Positions 23,250 through 34,936 of a stretch of DNA of 64,000 bases are shown one piece after another (position 1 is the first letter of the stretch; each line of letters begins with the position of its first letter). The notes under the pieces are model-generated. The model was not told the DNA's origin. It saw nothing but the letters and a program-made list of their open reading frames with translations, and did no database searches. The DNA is taken from the NCBI GenBank assembly GCA_963969395.1, contig OZ017802.1:8620501-8684500 (forward strand), written 5' to 3'. Source of the stretch: Pseudoscleropodium purum (taxonomy: Eukaryota; Streptophyta; Bryopsida; Hypnales; Brachytheciaceae). The translations under genes were made by a program, and so were the position numbers.

Positions 23250-24184
23250 TTAACCCCTAAAGTTCCTTGATTGTGTTTTCAACAAAAAAAAAGCTCAAAA
23301 AATTGCCATTTTTAATACACATATCAAAAAAAAAATTAATGGTTTTTGGATACATCCAACGATAAGACCTTGTAGTATGATAATTTGAAAAGATGTGGAA
23401 AAAATTTCAGAAATTTCCGCCATGTAGATTGCAAGATATTAGTGTTTCAATGGACAAAAAGCCTTTTTTTTGCCCCCACAAATAACTGGGCTGCTTCACT
23501 TCACTAGGTCACATTTGTATGAAAAAATTTCCAAAATGGTTGCAACTCTTTGAATTCATTCTTTAAGGCAAGTTGGCTAAATGCTTGAAAATTTTCAAGA
23601 TCCTTTGAAATTGTACAACATATAGGAAAAAAATAGTAAGTAGAAAGAAGTAGAGAATGAATCAAAATACTAATTGTTAATAATTTAGTTATGGAATTAA
23701 AAAATGCCAATCCCAATGGTTGTAATGTTGTAATAAACAATATTCACCTAGTATTTTTATTTTTTTCCAAAAATATTCAAAATGGAGTTCAATAAAGGAC
23801 TTCAAAGTTTATTTTGGAGTAGAGAATCCATAACTGCCCACAAACTAAAACACCTCATAACTTTTGACTCATTGATCAAAATGGAATGATTCAAAGCTTT
23901 TCATGTAAATATAAGTCTAGAGAAATAATTTCCAATTTTTATTTTTGAAAAAAGTGATTTTTTCAGATCTGCCCTGACTGCCTGAGTTGAGAAACAAACT
24001 ACATATAAGGCCATAACTTTTGACTCATATTTCCAAATGTCTTGAAATTTTTGCACACCAAAGATATTCCTTGTCCACACCTTCTATTAAAATTTGGGCC
24101 AAAAATATGGAAATCTTTGCTTACATGCACCTGCCCAAAAATGTTATGTTGCCAAAAATTGCACCTTGGTCCTTTAGGGGTTAA
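23250..24184 (+). mobile_element. TTAACCCCTAAAG-family element, full copy R5
   Basis: Begins TTAACCCCTAAAGTTCC and ends TTGGTCCTTTAGGGGTTAA, 935 bases, with intact inverted termini and TTAA at both edges. It is very similar over its whole length to copy R7 (60492-61421), which suggests fairly recent activity. It has no coding capacity; the ORFs within it are fortuitous. Confidence 0.8.
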
Positions 24185-27100
24185 ACAATAGAAAAATATA
24201 AACAAGAACTCATTGAATGTGGTATAAGGTGGATTCTAACTCAAAGAGCTTTCAATTGCACTATTTTCTTGAAGCTTTCAAAGTTTTGAAACGCTTAAAA
24301 ACTAAAGTTGTCATGCTTCATTCTTTAAAATTTAAATAAAATTCAAAATATTGATTTTGAAAGCTTAACCACCATATACTTAGTTTTAGGATACATGGAT
24401 ATCAAGGAGTAAAATATTCATCATATTCTTGATGCAATGAGCTCATTTTCTAAAGACAAATAGGCTATAAAATAATCCTTCAAGACTTGCCCAAAAATAA
24501 ATGTAAAAAACTATCCCCTATTTTGATGATTGGTTAATTGTGTATTTTGATAACTTACCCTAGCAAATTCAAAGTAAGTAAGAGTCTCTGATTTTAAATA
24601 TGAATTCTAATGTTTTAAATGTAGTCACACATGCTAAATGATAAGGTGGGAATTTTGGATAAGCATGTGGTTTGGTTCTCCCTGGCCTGACTGTTAGAAG
24701 GGACGCTGATTTGCAGTGAAAATTTCCCATTTGCTTAAAACAAATTAATTAATTAAATTCCTGATACAACTTATGTGCCAAGCTTGCATCTTAAAATGAC
24801 GATTAATCATCTGTTTACCATAGGTAATAAATACTCAAGTTCTTGGATAGACCTCATAAGGTGGGTACCCCCAAACCACCACTTTTTGCTAATGTACCTA
24901 CTTACTATTATTAGAATAATCAAATCTCCATATAATTTTTTTTGTTGGCAAGTGAAAGGAGGTTCAGTTCCAACTCTCCAAAGAACGTAACATTCAATTG
25001 TATGGTGTATGCAGAAGTTATGAAGGGTCAAAGCTTTTTTTTGGTAGATACTCTGAAATCATTCCTTCAACATAAGTATATATTGATTTTGCAGATGTAC
25101 ACAGAGTGATGATGATGGTTTCAGGCAGGGTGCAATTTTGAGTGTACCCACCTTACCTTGAAGCCATAAACTCATAACTAATAAGCCCCTCACTGTACCC
25201 GAAGTTATCCAGTAAGAGAATAATGGAGCCCTGAAGTTTGATTAATTGTATCAAAACTTCAGAATAATGGATCAGGTGCATGTGTATGTAAGAGACCATT
25301 AGTTACCTGATTACTTATTTGATTACAAGATTGTTAGTATTGAAGAATTTGAAGTACCAAATACCTTAATTCAACCTTCAGTCAAATTCTCAAACTCCAT
25401 TGCAACTAATAAGCTATGTTATTTTACTAATAGATAGATCATGTCAATCTAAACTACCTTCCTGTCATTGAAGCACACAGGAAATTATATTGAAAAATAA
25501 ATGAACTACTGTTTCTTTCATCTTTATGGAATTGAAGCCTCCTCTCTCAGAGTCTATCTTGCAATTAAGGTTCTTTCAATTCTATTCAAATGGATACTAA
25601 ATTTCCACTTTCATTGTGAGGTTTGCATCCTAAATAAAAGGAAGCACATTAAAAAAAAAAAAAAAAAGCAGAAGCAATACAACAGTTGCACTTGATATTA
25701 TGATTGGTGTGAGAAAAACGAACCTAATTCAAAGGTGAATAAAATTTATTCTTGACATTATTGCTTGTTACCATCATTCCTAACTCTAAGTGAGAATTAA
25801 CTTTAAGGTTTGTTGTTGTAACAAAATATTTTGAAGTAGAGGATGGAAAAATGAACAATAAAGCTAAAATAGATAGATGTGCCTATGATGATCATTTTAG
25901 GCTAGAAATGCATGTGTTTAGCATATTTTTTTAATTTTATGAAATTAAAAATTAACCTATAAATGATGGGATCTATAATTGTCTATATCAAACTTCAATA
26001 AACTCTTATTTGAGCACTCCATTTGAATTATTAAAACTCAATAATAAATAAATAAATGTTTCTCATAATTTTGGCACATATTAAAAAAAAAAGATCAATT
26101 TTTTTTTATGACATCGTAGGAATTACAAAATGTACTAAAATCTTTTCTATTTTTACTTTGTCTATTGATTGTAAACAAGAATATCATGAATAAAATATAA
26201 TTATCAAATTTATTATTTTAATTTGTTTTTTGAACTTTGAGAATGTTACAACGATGTTTCCTAAATTTTGAGATGCAAAGTCTAATATTAAATTTTAGTA
26301 ATTTTTTATAATGGTTATATCTTTAATATTTTAGTACCGGTGTACATTTTGCAAACTCTTGCCTTACCCTGTAGTATATTTTGGGAAAGTTCAAAAAAAT
26401 AGTTGTTTATTAATCCCTCGAACTAAATAGAAGGCAAATGTTTATTCAATGATTTAGACATCTATAGTGAAGTATCCCATTTTGTTTTTATTTCTCATTC
26501 TTTTGAGATTAGAGAGTAAAAAAACTTCTAAAGAATTTTGTTCTTATGAAGTACCTATAATTTGAAAAAATGGGTAAACATTTTGTTTTGTTTTAGGTCC
26601 CAATGTGACTATAAATCACCTTTTGTTTGTTTTTAAGAATTTGTAAATGTAGGATCTTATTATTTACTAGTATTTGAGTCATACACAAAATATTTAAGAT
26701 CCTAAGGCAATATAGGCGTGAGATTAGTTGTGCAAGGTATACAAAGTGGAACTAAATTTTTTTCCAAGTCTATGCAAGTTTTAGTTTTTTTTAAAACCCG
26801 GAGTTTATTCCAAGAAAGTACCAAGAACAAACAATAGAAAGCTAAGGACAAAGCCTCGAGGATAAACATCAATGAAAAATAAAACAAGAAAAGAAACACT
26901 AGATTACACAAAAACTCCTAAACTTGGGTTTCCTAAGATGCTAGGTGATGGCTCTACATTAGCAAGAGCTTAAAGAGTCTCTATAAGCCTTTCAATGATT
27001 TTTCTTTGTAGGGGTTTTGATTCCGAAAACTTTAAAAAAAATTCCTTCACAAAGAAGATCTAAATTTGAGTATATATTCATATTAAGAATAAATATGCAA

Positions 27101-27344
27101 CTTGTTCAAGTAAATTGATGCTCAAAGAAAAATCCTGTTTCCCAAATTTGAAATAACCATATTCAAGATTTTTACTTTTATAAATCCATTCCTACATAAT
27201 TGATTTAGAATAGTCAACATTAGAAGGTATTAGCTATATTCAAATGGGGATATCATTTAATTTAAAATTTAGAATTTAAATTCTTTTTGTCGATATCAAT
27301 TCCAGTAAATTCTAAGCCTAAAATAATAAGTTAAGTTCAATAAT
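24185..27344. other. AT-rich intergenic DNA
   Basis: No gene is supported in about 3.2 kb. The part at 24640-25700 is less AT-rich than its flanks and could be a relic, but its ORFs are short and domain-free. Confidence 0.5.
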
Positions 27345-30300
27345 CCCGCCTTCACTTGGTATGGTATCCAGAACCTGGCTTCACCGTTTCCCCCCTTCCC
27401 CTTCGTTCCTTCGCTCGGCTTCGCTCGTTGGCTTGGCTCGTTGGCTTGGCCTCATAATTCCCCCCCAGCTTGCACTTGTTCTTCATGATGCATCGACTCC
27501 GCACATCAACTCGCGTCCCTACGAATCCCCTCGCATAGATTTGCGCAATATCGCTCGATCGATGAATGGCGCCTTCGTCGCCCTCTCCTTAAATAAAAGC
27601 CCCGCCAGGGACAAAGCCGCGGCGAGCTTCATAATGAGTCTCCTGGGGGCTGTAAATACCAGATCATAATCACCTCTTGAAGGAGCTGTTGGCCGGCATT
27701 ATGAGGGGGCTGCCCTGCAGGATCAGTATCGTAACGTGCACAGCAACGCCAGTTCGCACACTTGGGGCAACCACCATGGCAGGCCAGGCGGGAGCTAGCT
27801 AGCGGGGTGGGTACATGCATGGGCACTCGAGTGCTTTCAAGGGAGCACAGGCGGAGCATTTCCTGCAGAAGTGGAGGCATTTCAATACAATAGCTGGGCT
27901 GGCTTGCAATTGCTTGCTTGCTTGCGACCTAGCTAGCTAGCTACAGGGAGGGAGGGAGGGAGCGAGGGAGGGCTAGCTAGCTCGCTCCCGTAGCTTGCTG
28001 GCAGAAGCTAGAAAGGCCGGCTGGAAGGGAAGGGAAGGGCAGGGCAGGGCAGGCGTCAGAGGGCTATCTCCCTAGCTAACACAAGCTCCCATAGCTTAGA
28101 CCAGGCCTGCAGAGGCGTTCATAGCTAGACCCTCACCGTCTGTCTGTCTGCCTGTTGTCTGTCTGTCTGGCATGGCTAGCTTGGCTTAGCTTGGCTTAGC
28201 TTGGCTTGGCTTGGCTTAGCTTGGCTTGGCTTGCTTGCTTTGGTTTGGTCACTTTGGTTCGCTTGACGCCCATCTCAAGATCGGGGCTCTGCGGAGCCCG
28301 GGTCCTTGCACGCGGCGGCCTAGCCCCCCTAGCACGTGAATGATCAACGCAGCCTACGCCTGCAGCACTGCAGCAGGAGCTCCGCTCTTAAACCGTCTTA
28401 CACCTTGGATTCGCCTCCTTTCAACGTCACGTCATGCGCAGGATTCATCCGCATTCAAGATCCTCAATTATTGAAGCACTTGTGTCGCTCTGCTCGCAAC
28501 AGAAGAGCTCCTCTTCCACGCACTGCACCAGTGGGAAGGAGCTCCTGCTGCTGGACGTGGTCACGGTAGATGTATATATTAAGAGGGCCAGCCAGAGGGA
28601 GAGAATGAACCAATCTATCTGCTTTGATGGGGACCAAGACGACCTATCATCAACCTTATCACAAGTTTGCAGAGTAATATGCTGGGTGGGGCTTTCTTGA
28701 ACTCAACATGTATATACTATTGAAGTGTGCATATTGCGGAATGGTCGTCTGACAACAGCCAAGAGAATGGAAAAATTCGGGTATGGCAGTAGGGTTTGAT
28801 TAGGGGAGAATACTAAAACTCTGGCGTACCAGCTGGGGTCAATTAATTAAGAGTACTGAGAAAGGAATGAACCGATGTATGTGAGCTGATGGAGACCAAT
28901 ACCGGTAGAGATTATCAACCTGATTATCATAAGTGGGTGGGTTAGTTTAGTGGGTGCTTATTAGGGAGAATTGCGAGTAATAAATAGAGTTTATTGCACG
29001 GTCTGACACCAGTCAAGACAAAGGAGTAACATAACCGTAGGGTTGAAAGAGAAAACTGAGGCGTGCCAATGACCAGCTGGTGGTCTGACTGAAGGCGCAC
29101 TGTAGAAATATTGTGGCAGAGGAATCTAAGATTCAGGTAACAAGGGGCAGGAAAGACTGGGCTACTGGGGACTGGGGAGAAACAGCCTGCAACCTGTTCA
29201 CCCGTCGATCAAGCGCTAGCTGCTAGCTAAGCTGGACAAGTAGTAGTGGCCGCTGACACCCTTGGACGGCGGTTGGACCTGTTGTAATAACTCTATTGCG
29301 AGCCTGGCCAGGCGGACCCAGGTTTGAGGGCAGCGTGTCCTAACCACTGTGCCGAATATCGCTGTCACAAACATTCGGGGAGCGAAAAGCTCATCACCAC
29401 TTGGGCCGCGATATTCGCGTCGGTGAACGGTCGGCGAAGGCCCTCCAATTCATGTCCCAACACCACTAAACTGCACCTTATCGTGTATCCACAGGGAGGG
29501 CCACAGTGGGGTAGAGAGAGAAAGACGTAGACTTGGGGCCCACGAATTCCAGGCTAGCTACTGCTTCACGTTGTACGCCAGTTAAGTTACTGCTGCTGCA
29601 TGGCAGTACTAACTGAACTCGATCGCTCCTGTGTACAAAGGCCACGACTTTTCAACGCTACAGACTTCCCTTCGTGACGAAGAAACAGCATGTGTGACGG
29701 TGACAATGGAACCATCGCCAACGTACTACTGCGCACCCATTAGTAGATTCCTGCCCAGATCTGGCTCTAAACACTTATAATCATGTATACTTGCAGTATT
29801 CTGTACTCGTGGTAATGGTTTCTGCAGAACCAACAGCAGCAACTCATCTAGAAAATCACAAGGACTCATCAACCATTGAGTGCTAGAGTGGTACTCAGAA
29901 TACACACCATCACACGATAGACATCATCAATCAAAGAATTAGCGTACACACATGCACACATAATCATTCATTCAAAGCAGAAGGTATATGATCCTGTAGA
30001 CAAAATTTCAGTGAGAAGATTTATAAATATGTGCAACACGCTCAAAGCTGGGGAAAGTCCACATGAGTCTAAAATCATCCTATGTGCGCCAGCAGTGAGG
30101 GCGAGCAGGTGGAAAACTCAACACTGAGGAGGGGGGTGGGGTGGGGGGAACTCCGTCCAGCTCTAAATACAAAGGCAGGGCAGGAGAATTAAAAGAGTGC
30201 TTAGCAAATGTCTTGTCCAGAAGCAGAGTTCGTCGTATGAGTACAGATGAGCAAAGTGGCTTCAGGAGTTGTAGTCGAATTGATGGAAATCCTGCAACAT

Positions 30301-31269
30301 CTTGCGCAAAGCTAGGCTTGCGTGATCAAGCACCGGGCAACTGCGGGTGACGTCCACTCCAAGTGAGCTGGATATCGGCCACTTTGGGGAGGGCTCCGAG
30401 AGCTGATCGATCAGAGCGAGAATGGATACAACAAGTGGGAAAAGAAGCCTGCAGGTAGGGAAAAGACATGAACTAATGGCAGCACAGCGCGGAATTAAGT
30501 GGGGAAAGGGTGGGTAGGGTGGCTGCAAGCACGCAGCCGCCTCTAGAGGCTCAAAATTTGGGTCCAAGGGAAGGGACCCAGCTCAGGCTTTGGTTCGAGT
30601 AGCAATCAACCAAAGGGGAATAATGACGACGACGTTGCAACCAAGGCTGTAATATCCTCCCTGGACTAAACATGGTTGCCGCAGGTGGTGGTGGTGATAT
30701 CCTCGGGGGCGGTAGCCTCTCATCAAATCATAGCACAGGCTACTGGTCCCTACCACAGTGATCATATCCGATTTGTACTGTTGTATCAAGATGAAGATGA
30801 AGCCGCAATCTGTACTCACTCACTGCCTGTACGGGACTCTGTCGGCAGGTAGTAGACTTCACCGATGACAACCTCACTGGAAGGATCATCTCGCAGCTGG
30901 GAGACTCATCCAGATCCTGCAGGGCGGCCCAACATGATGGTGAATACAAATGTTGCAATGCAGCAACTTGACGTCAACCACACTTTTTCCCCCAGCCCTT
31001 CTCATCGACAATCTACCCCAACCACCGCAACTACTAGTTCACCCTAATGAATCCCATCCCAATCACATCAAGACTTCAGCAACGATCGAGCGGGAAGGAC
31101 GTCCTTCGCTTGCAGAGATCGATGTGAGACCTTATTCTGTTTATTTAGCTAGTAATTACTAATGCCGATGAATGAAACTAAAGAATACCATAAACCCCTA
31201 CTGCACGACCTAAACCTCGCACTAATCAACGCATGTACACAGGGAAAAGGGAGCTAGCTATCTGGCAAG
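27345..31269. other. 3' flank of the GRF gene: balanced-composition DNA without a recognised gene
   Basis: Base composition changes abruptly near 27345 from AT-rich to balanced. The stretch holds several simple repeats: GGGA at 27945-27972, GCTTGGCTTA units at 28174-28240 and CTAGCTAG runs. The ORFs at 27361-27669, 28336-28569 and 30262-30567 show no domain and I do not call them. The part next to 31269 is presumably the GRF 3' UTR; TTTATT near 31137-31143 would be an AATAAA-like signal on the minus strand. Confidence 0.5.
28174..28240. repeat. GCTTGGCTTA simple repeat
   Basis: Tandem, slightly imperfect units of GCTTG and GCTTA over about 65 bases. Confidence 0.9.
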
Positions 31270-32494
31270 CTAAACGAGCTGCTGCACAGGCGCTGCTGCA
31301 GAGGCCGGGATCTGAGAAGCAGAGTTATCAGAAGGCGGGGCATTGGCTGCAGCAGCAGCGGAAGACGCAAGGTCCATAGGGAGGGCTGAATTACGAGGGC
31401 TGCTGGCGCTACTAGTGCTAGTGCTAGAATCAGAATGGGAAGCAAAAGTGGACTTGTGAAGGACGTCGACAGGGGAAGCGGGCACACAGCGGCTTGGGGA
31501 AGTAGCAAGCACTTTGTTGTGGTGGGATTCGAGCCAGTCTGCACCTGATCCGGCACCGCCAGCAGTAGTAGGAGCAGGAGCAGGAGGAGCGACGACGACG
31601 ACAATATTACCCGACGACGACTGCAGCACCTCAGCCAGAGGGCCGCCGACCGAAGAGGGCTCCCATGGAATGGGGTCCCACGCTTCCTCGTGAGGGGGGT
31701 GCTCCTCGTGGCGAGCGTGATCGACGAGCGAAGTCCCAACCCCGAGCACCATTGGATCATGCGATGATTCATCACCCGCCCTGGACATGGAGAGCTTCAA
31801 GGGTGAAAGAGATAACTTGCCTCGGGACGGGCTGCCGCCGCTGCTCTGCGAGTTGAAGTCTCCGGATGGCGCGGCCGTGGTGGGGATGGAGATCGACAGC
31901 TGCGTGTTGTTGCTGGTGTGGTTGCTCTGTCCACCATTGCCGCCACCGCCACCGCGGCTGTTGGCGGCGTTGTTGCTGGTAGCGCGGTCCGAGTCTTCCA
32001 CATCCGAGCCCCAGGCGAGCGCACTTTGGTCGGCGCGCGAGCGCGGCGGCCAGTCGTCGGCGAAGAAGTGGCGCAGCGGCTGGCCTTCGCTGGACTCGCG
32101 TCCACCGCCACCTACGCTCGTGGTCTCCACCCCGCCATAGCCGCCGTTGCTCAGGAACGAGTGCTGCTGCTGGGATGCCGCCATCGCGGCCAGGTTCACT
32201 TGACTGGTCTCCGGCATAAGACCAAAGTCTTGCCCCAACAGGCCGCCCATCTGCGGACTGGTGTAGCTCAGGAGGGAGCTGTTGCCGCTCCCCTTGGGCT
32301 GCGGGTTCGGACTCACTTTGGATGAAGTCATTGTCTGCCATGACTTGTTCATGGTGGTGTTCAAGCGGGACAAGTTGCTCAGCGACTGCGCTTCTTGGCT
32401 CAGCCCGCGCGTGCTGCCCGACGCTTCCGAGAACAGGATCTGTTCGGGGTTCATGCCCATCTCCGACTTCACCGTCATACCGTTCATATTGTAC
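31270..32494 (-). CDS. GRF: GRF exon 4 (C-terminal activation region)
   Basis: The acceptor is TGGCGCAG|GTACAAT at 32496-32495. It encodes residues 387-794 with the FFD-type, TQL and GGPL motifs known from GRF C-termini, plus Ala/Ser-rich ends. The stop is TAG at 31272-31270. Several ORFs in other frames across this exon are shadows caused by its GC content. Confidence 0.9.
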
Positions 32495-34936
32495 CTGCGC
32501 CACATCCATCCATCCATGCATGCCAATTGATCAGGCCCACATGCAACGTGATCAATCCCATGTCTCGTAACCGACAGACAGTATATGCGCCTAAACCCCC
32601 CAAGTACACACGTTGACACTCCACAGCTCACGACTCTAACTAATTGGAGCTTTAGCAATCCTCGGTTATACATGCAAAATCAAATCAACGCATGGAGAGT
32701 GTTATGCTCCAAACACTGGAATTGACTCCACTCAAGCGTGCCAGAGATGCATCGTAGGTAACGCACCGAAATTTGACATTAATGAACGAAGGTCCCGAGC
32801 GTGGGAAACGGACGGCAGCCATGGCGATTCCATGTGCGCACATGAGCACTAATGTTGAGGTTTGAAAAAGGTCAATGCCAGTACAAATCCATGTGGTCAC
32901 GTGAGAGAGGGAGGTACCTGTAGTCTTTGCTGGTGAGGCCCGAGGTGCCGGTCGCGGAGGACAGACCCGGCAGCTGGAACTGGCCGGACGAGGCCGCCGG
33001 GGACGATCCGCCGGACAAGGCCCCAGAGCCGCCCGGGCTGTTGTAGCCCATGCCCCCGCCGCCCAAGTTGGTAGTGGATTGCGAGTTCCCCCCGGACAGA
33101 ATGGACGGCCGCAGGTTGCTGTGCGTCAGGCTGGAGCCTGGCGTGGGCGTGGACGTCCGGGATGCGCCGACGGCAATGGCGGGTTGCGGCCCAGAAGACG
33201 TCGCGGACCCCGACTGAGACGCCGACGACGTCTGACCTTCCGCGGGCCTGCGGGAGCGGTGACGCCCGCGGTGCATGTGGCGCTCGCAATACTTCTGATC
33301 GGGGACCACGTCACGAGCGCAGCGCCACTTCTTCCCGTCGGTTCGCCGGCAACGGCCGGGCTCGGGATCCGTGTTGTTGGCGACGCCTAAGTGAAATGCA
33401 CCCCACCCAACTGCACGATCGACCCCAACACACAATTTATCAGAAACCTAATGTCACCATAATTGCTAACTCACTTCGGCAATTGTAATCAAAACATCAT
33501 ATCGGCACTTGATACTTCACTTCAATTACGACTAACTGGAACATATATTCTACATTTGAATGACATCGAGTTGACCAGCATGGTGAGGAAAGATGAAGGA
33601 CTTACGGTTCGTGGCATGGTGGCTGGCAAGCCCATTCATGGTGGCGACACTCTTGCGAATTGGATTCAAGAGTTCATTCGGCACGTTGACGCCGGCCATC
33701 ATGTACTTGAAAATAAGTGCTTGGTGCTCCAATTCCGCCCACTGACCAGTGGTGAAGGGAGCGCGTGCCCCGCTGACGGAATTGTGAACCGATTGACCCA
33801 TGGGGTTCATGCTTTCTCGCCCCATCGAAAGACCACCGCCTGCAGGCACACACACGCCAGCGGAAGTCAACGCCAGATGTAGGATCAACACCGACGCTCA
33901 GACTACATTTCTAGCATTGACTCCAGCAACTCAAACCCCAAGTGGCGGTAAAGGAGCACAATCAGCCGCCAGTTCGACATTATCATACCCTATAAGGTCT
34001 CACTACCGTGTTTCAGGTTTCGATCAGACACTAATATTGCAGAAGTTTGGGCAGCGCGCGTAACATGGCAATAGTCACCTAAAGCAAGCCTCTTACTCAA
34101 TGAACAACAGGAAACCAGGACGCCGACCGCAGGACGCAATGCAGTACGTGCATGTCGACAACGATCGAGGTTACGATATATTGAAACTCGAGACACATTT
34201 GTTAACGTACTCACTCACTTACTCATAACTTGAACTTCACGAAACAAACTACACCAATGTCATCTTCGCACTCGGCTGCCCACTTGACCGATCAGACGAC
34301 GAGGAATCTCGAAAGCAAACAGCTGTGGAATAATCTAGAGAAAGCTGCACTAGCTAAGACTAGTAGCAGGCCTCGGCGTCTAGGGACCCTCACATCTTGC
34401 TTAAGAACAGCAGTTCAGTTTAAGTGGGCAAGTGGCGACGACGACGCGAGGACATAATTAAAGCGAAAGTTTACTGTACCGGAAGGCTTATAGTGGTACG
34501 CGGACGACTGCAGGTGGTGGTACGAGAGCGGCCCTCTAGCGCCGCCCTGCGCTCCGGAGTACGCCGAGGCCGACACCAGCGAATCTTGTCTGAGGAGGCG
34601 CGCATCGGAGACCACATTCCCGTGGTCGTTGCCCCCCAGGAGCGAGCCGTCGCTGGCGCACGAGTTCGTCGGGGAGCAGCCCAGCCGTCCATCGCTCACC
34701 ATGCTGGAGCTCAGTACCATGGTGCCGCTGGGGCTGCCGTTCATGTGCATCTTGAGGTCGGACTGGCGGTGGAACGAGTCCGTGCGCGCCATCTTGAGCG
34801 GGCCCCCGCCGCCGCCGCCGCCTCCTCGTCGGTCCTCCAAGTCCATCTCCGAAGCTGATCTGCACTGCTTCAAACCCAGGTGATTGTTGGGTGATAGCGA
34901 CCCCGGCGAGTTGGGTGAGCTCATAGTTTGGTGCAT
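31270..34936 (-). CDS. GRF: Growth-Regulating Factor transcription factor (QLQ-WRC), four exons, 794 aa
   Basis: GRFs bind DNA through the WRC domain and pair with the co-activator GIF through the QLQ domain to promote cell proliferation in the nucleus. My model joins 34936-34480, 33839-33606, 33386-32918 and 32494-31270; every junction is GT-AG and the total is 795 codons including TAG. QLQ lies at about residues 179-217 ([20 protein letters not shown]), WRC at 237-280 ([20 protein letters not shown], with the C3H ligands intact). C-terminal family motifs follow in order: FFADDW (530-535), TQL (584-586) and GGPL (670-673). At 794 residues it is longer than typical flowering-plant GRFs, through Ser/Gly-rich linkers and an eight-Gly run. 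The start is the first ATG after an in-frame TGA. An ATG further up through an unseen 5' exon cannot be excluded. Confidence 0.93.
32918..33386 (-). CDS. GRF: GRF exon 3 (WRC domain)
   Basis: The acceptor is CACTTAG|GCGTC at 33388-33387 and the donor is TACAG|GTACC at 32917-32916. The exon carries the nuclear-localising and zinc-binding WRC block, including [14 protein letters not shown], then a Ser/Gly/Thr-rich linker. The normal miR396 target position falls at 33238-33258. Confidence 0.9.
33606..33839 (-). CDS. GRF: GRF exon 2 (QLQ domain)
   Basis: The acceptor is CCTGCAG|GC at 33841-33840 and the donor is AACC|GTAAGT at 33605-33600, both strong. The exon carries the QLQ signature Q192 with L and the downstream [10 protein letters not shown] and [10 protein letters not shown]. 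Phase 1 at both ends gives clean joins. Confidence 0.9.
34480..34936 (-). CDS. GRF: GRF exon 1
   Basis: Encodes residues 1-152 plus one base of the next codon: a Ser/Pro-rich start ([13 protein letters not shown]), a poly-Gly run encoded by a CGG-type repeat near 34803-34825, and no known domain. The donor is CCG|GTACAGT at 34479-34478. An in-frame stop at 34988-34990 closes the frame upstream. Confidence 0.8.

Noticed and set aside
29290..29370. tRNA-like stretch
   Set aside because: I could not pair the acceptor, anticodon and T arms into a cloverleaf.
31254..32616. Large alternative-frame ORFs across GRF exon 4 (for example 31772-32521 minus)
   Set aside because: The frame with FFD, TQL and GGPL motifs and correct splice joins is clearly the real one; the others are GC-driven shadows.
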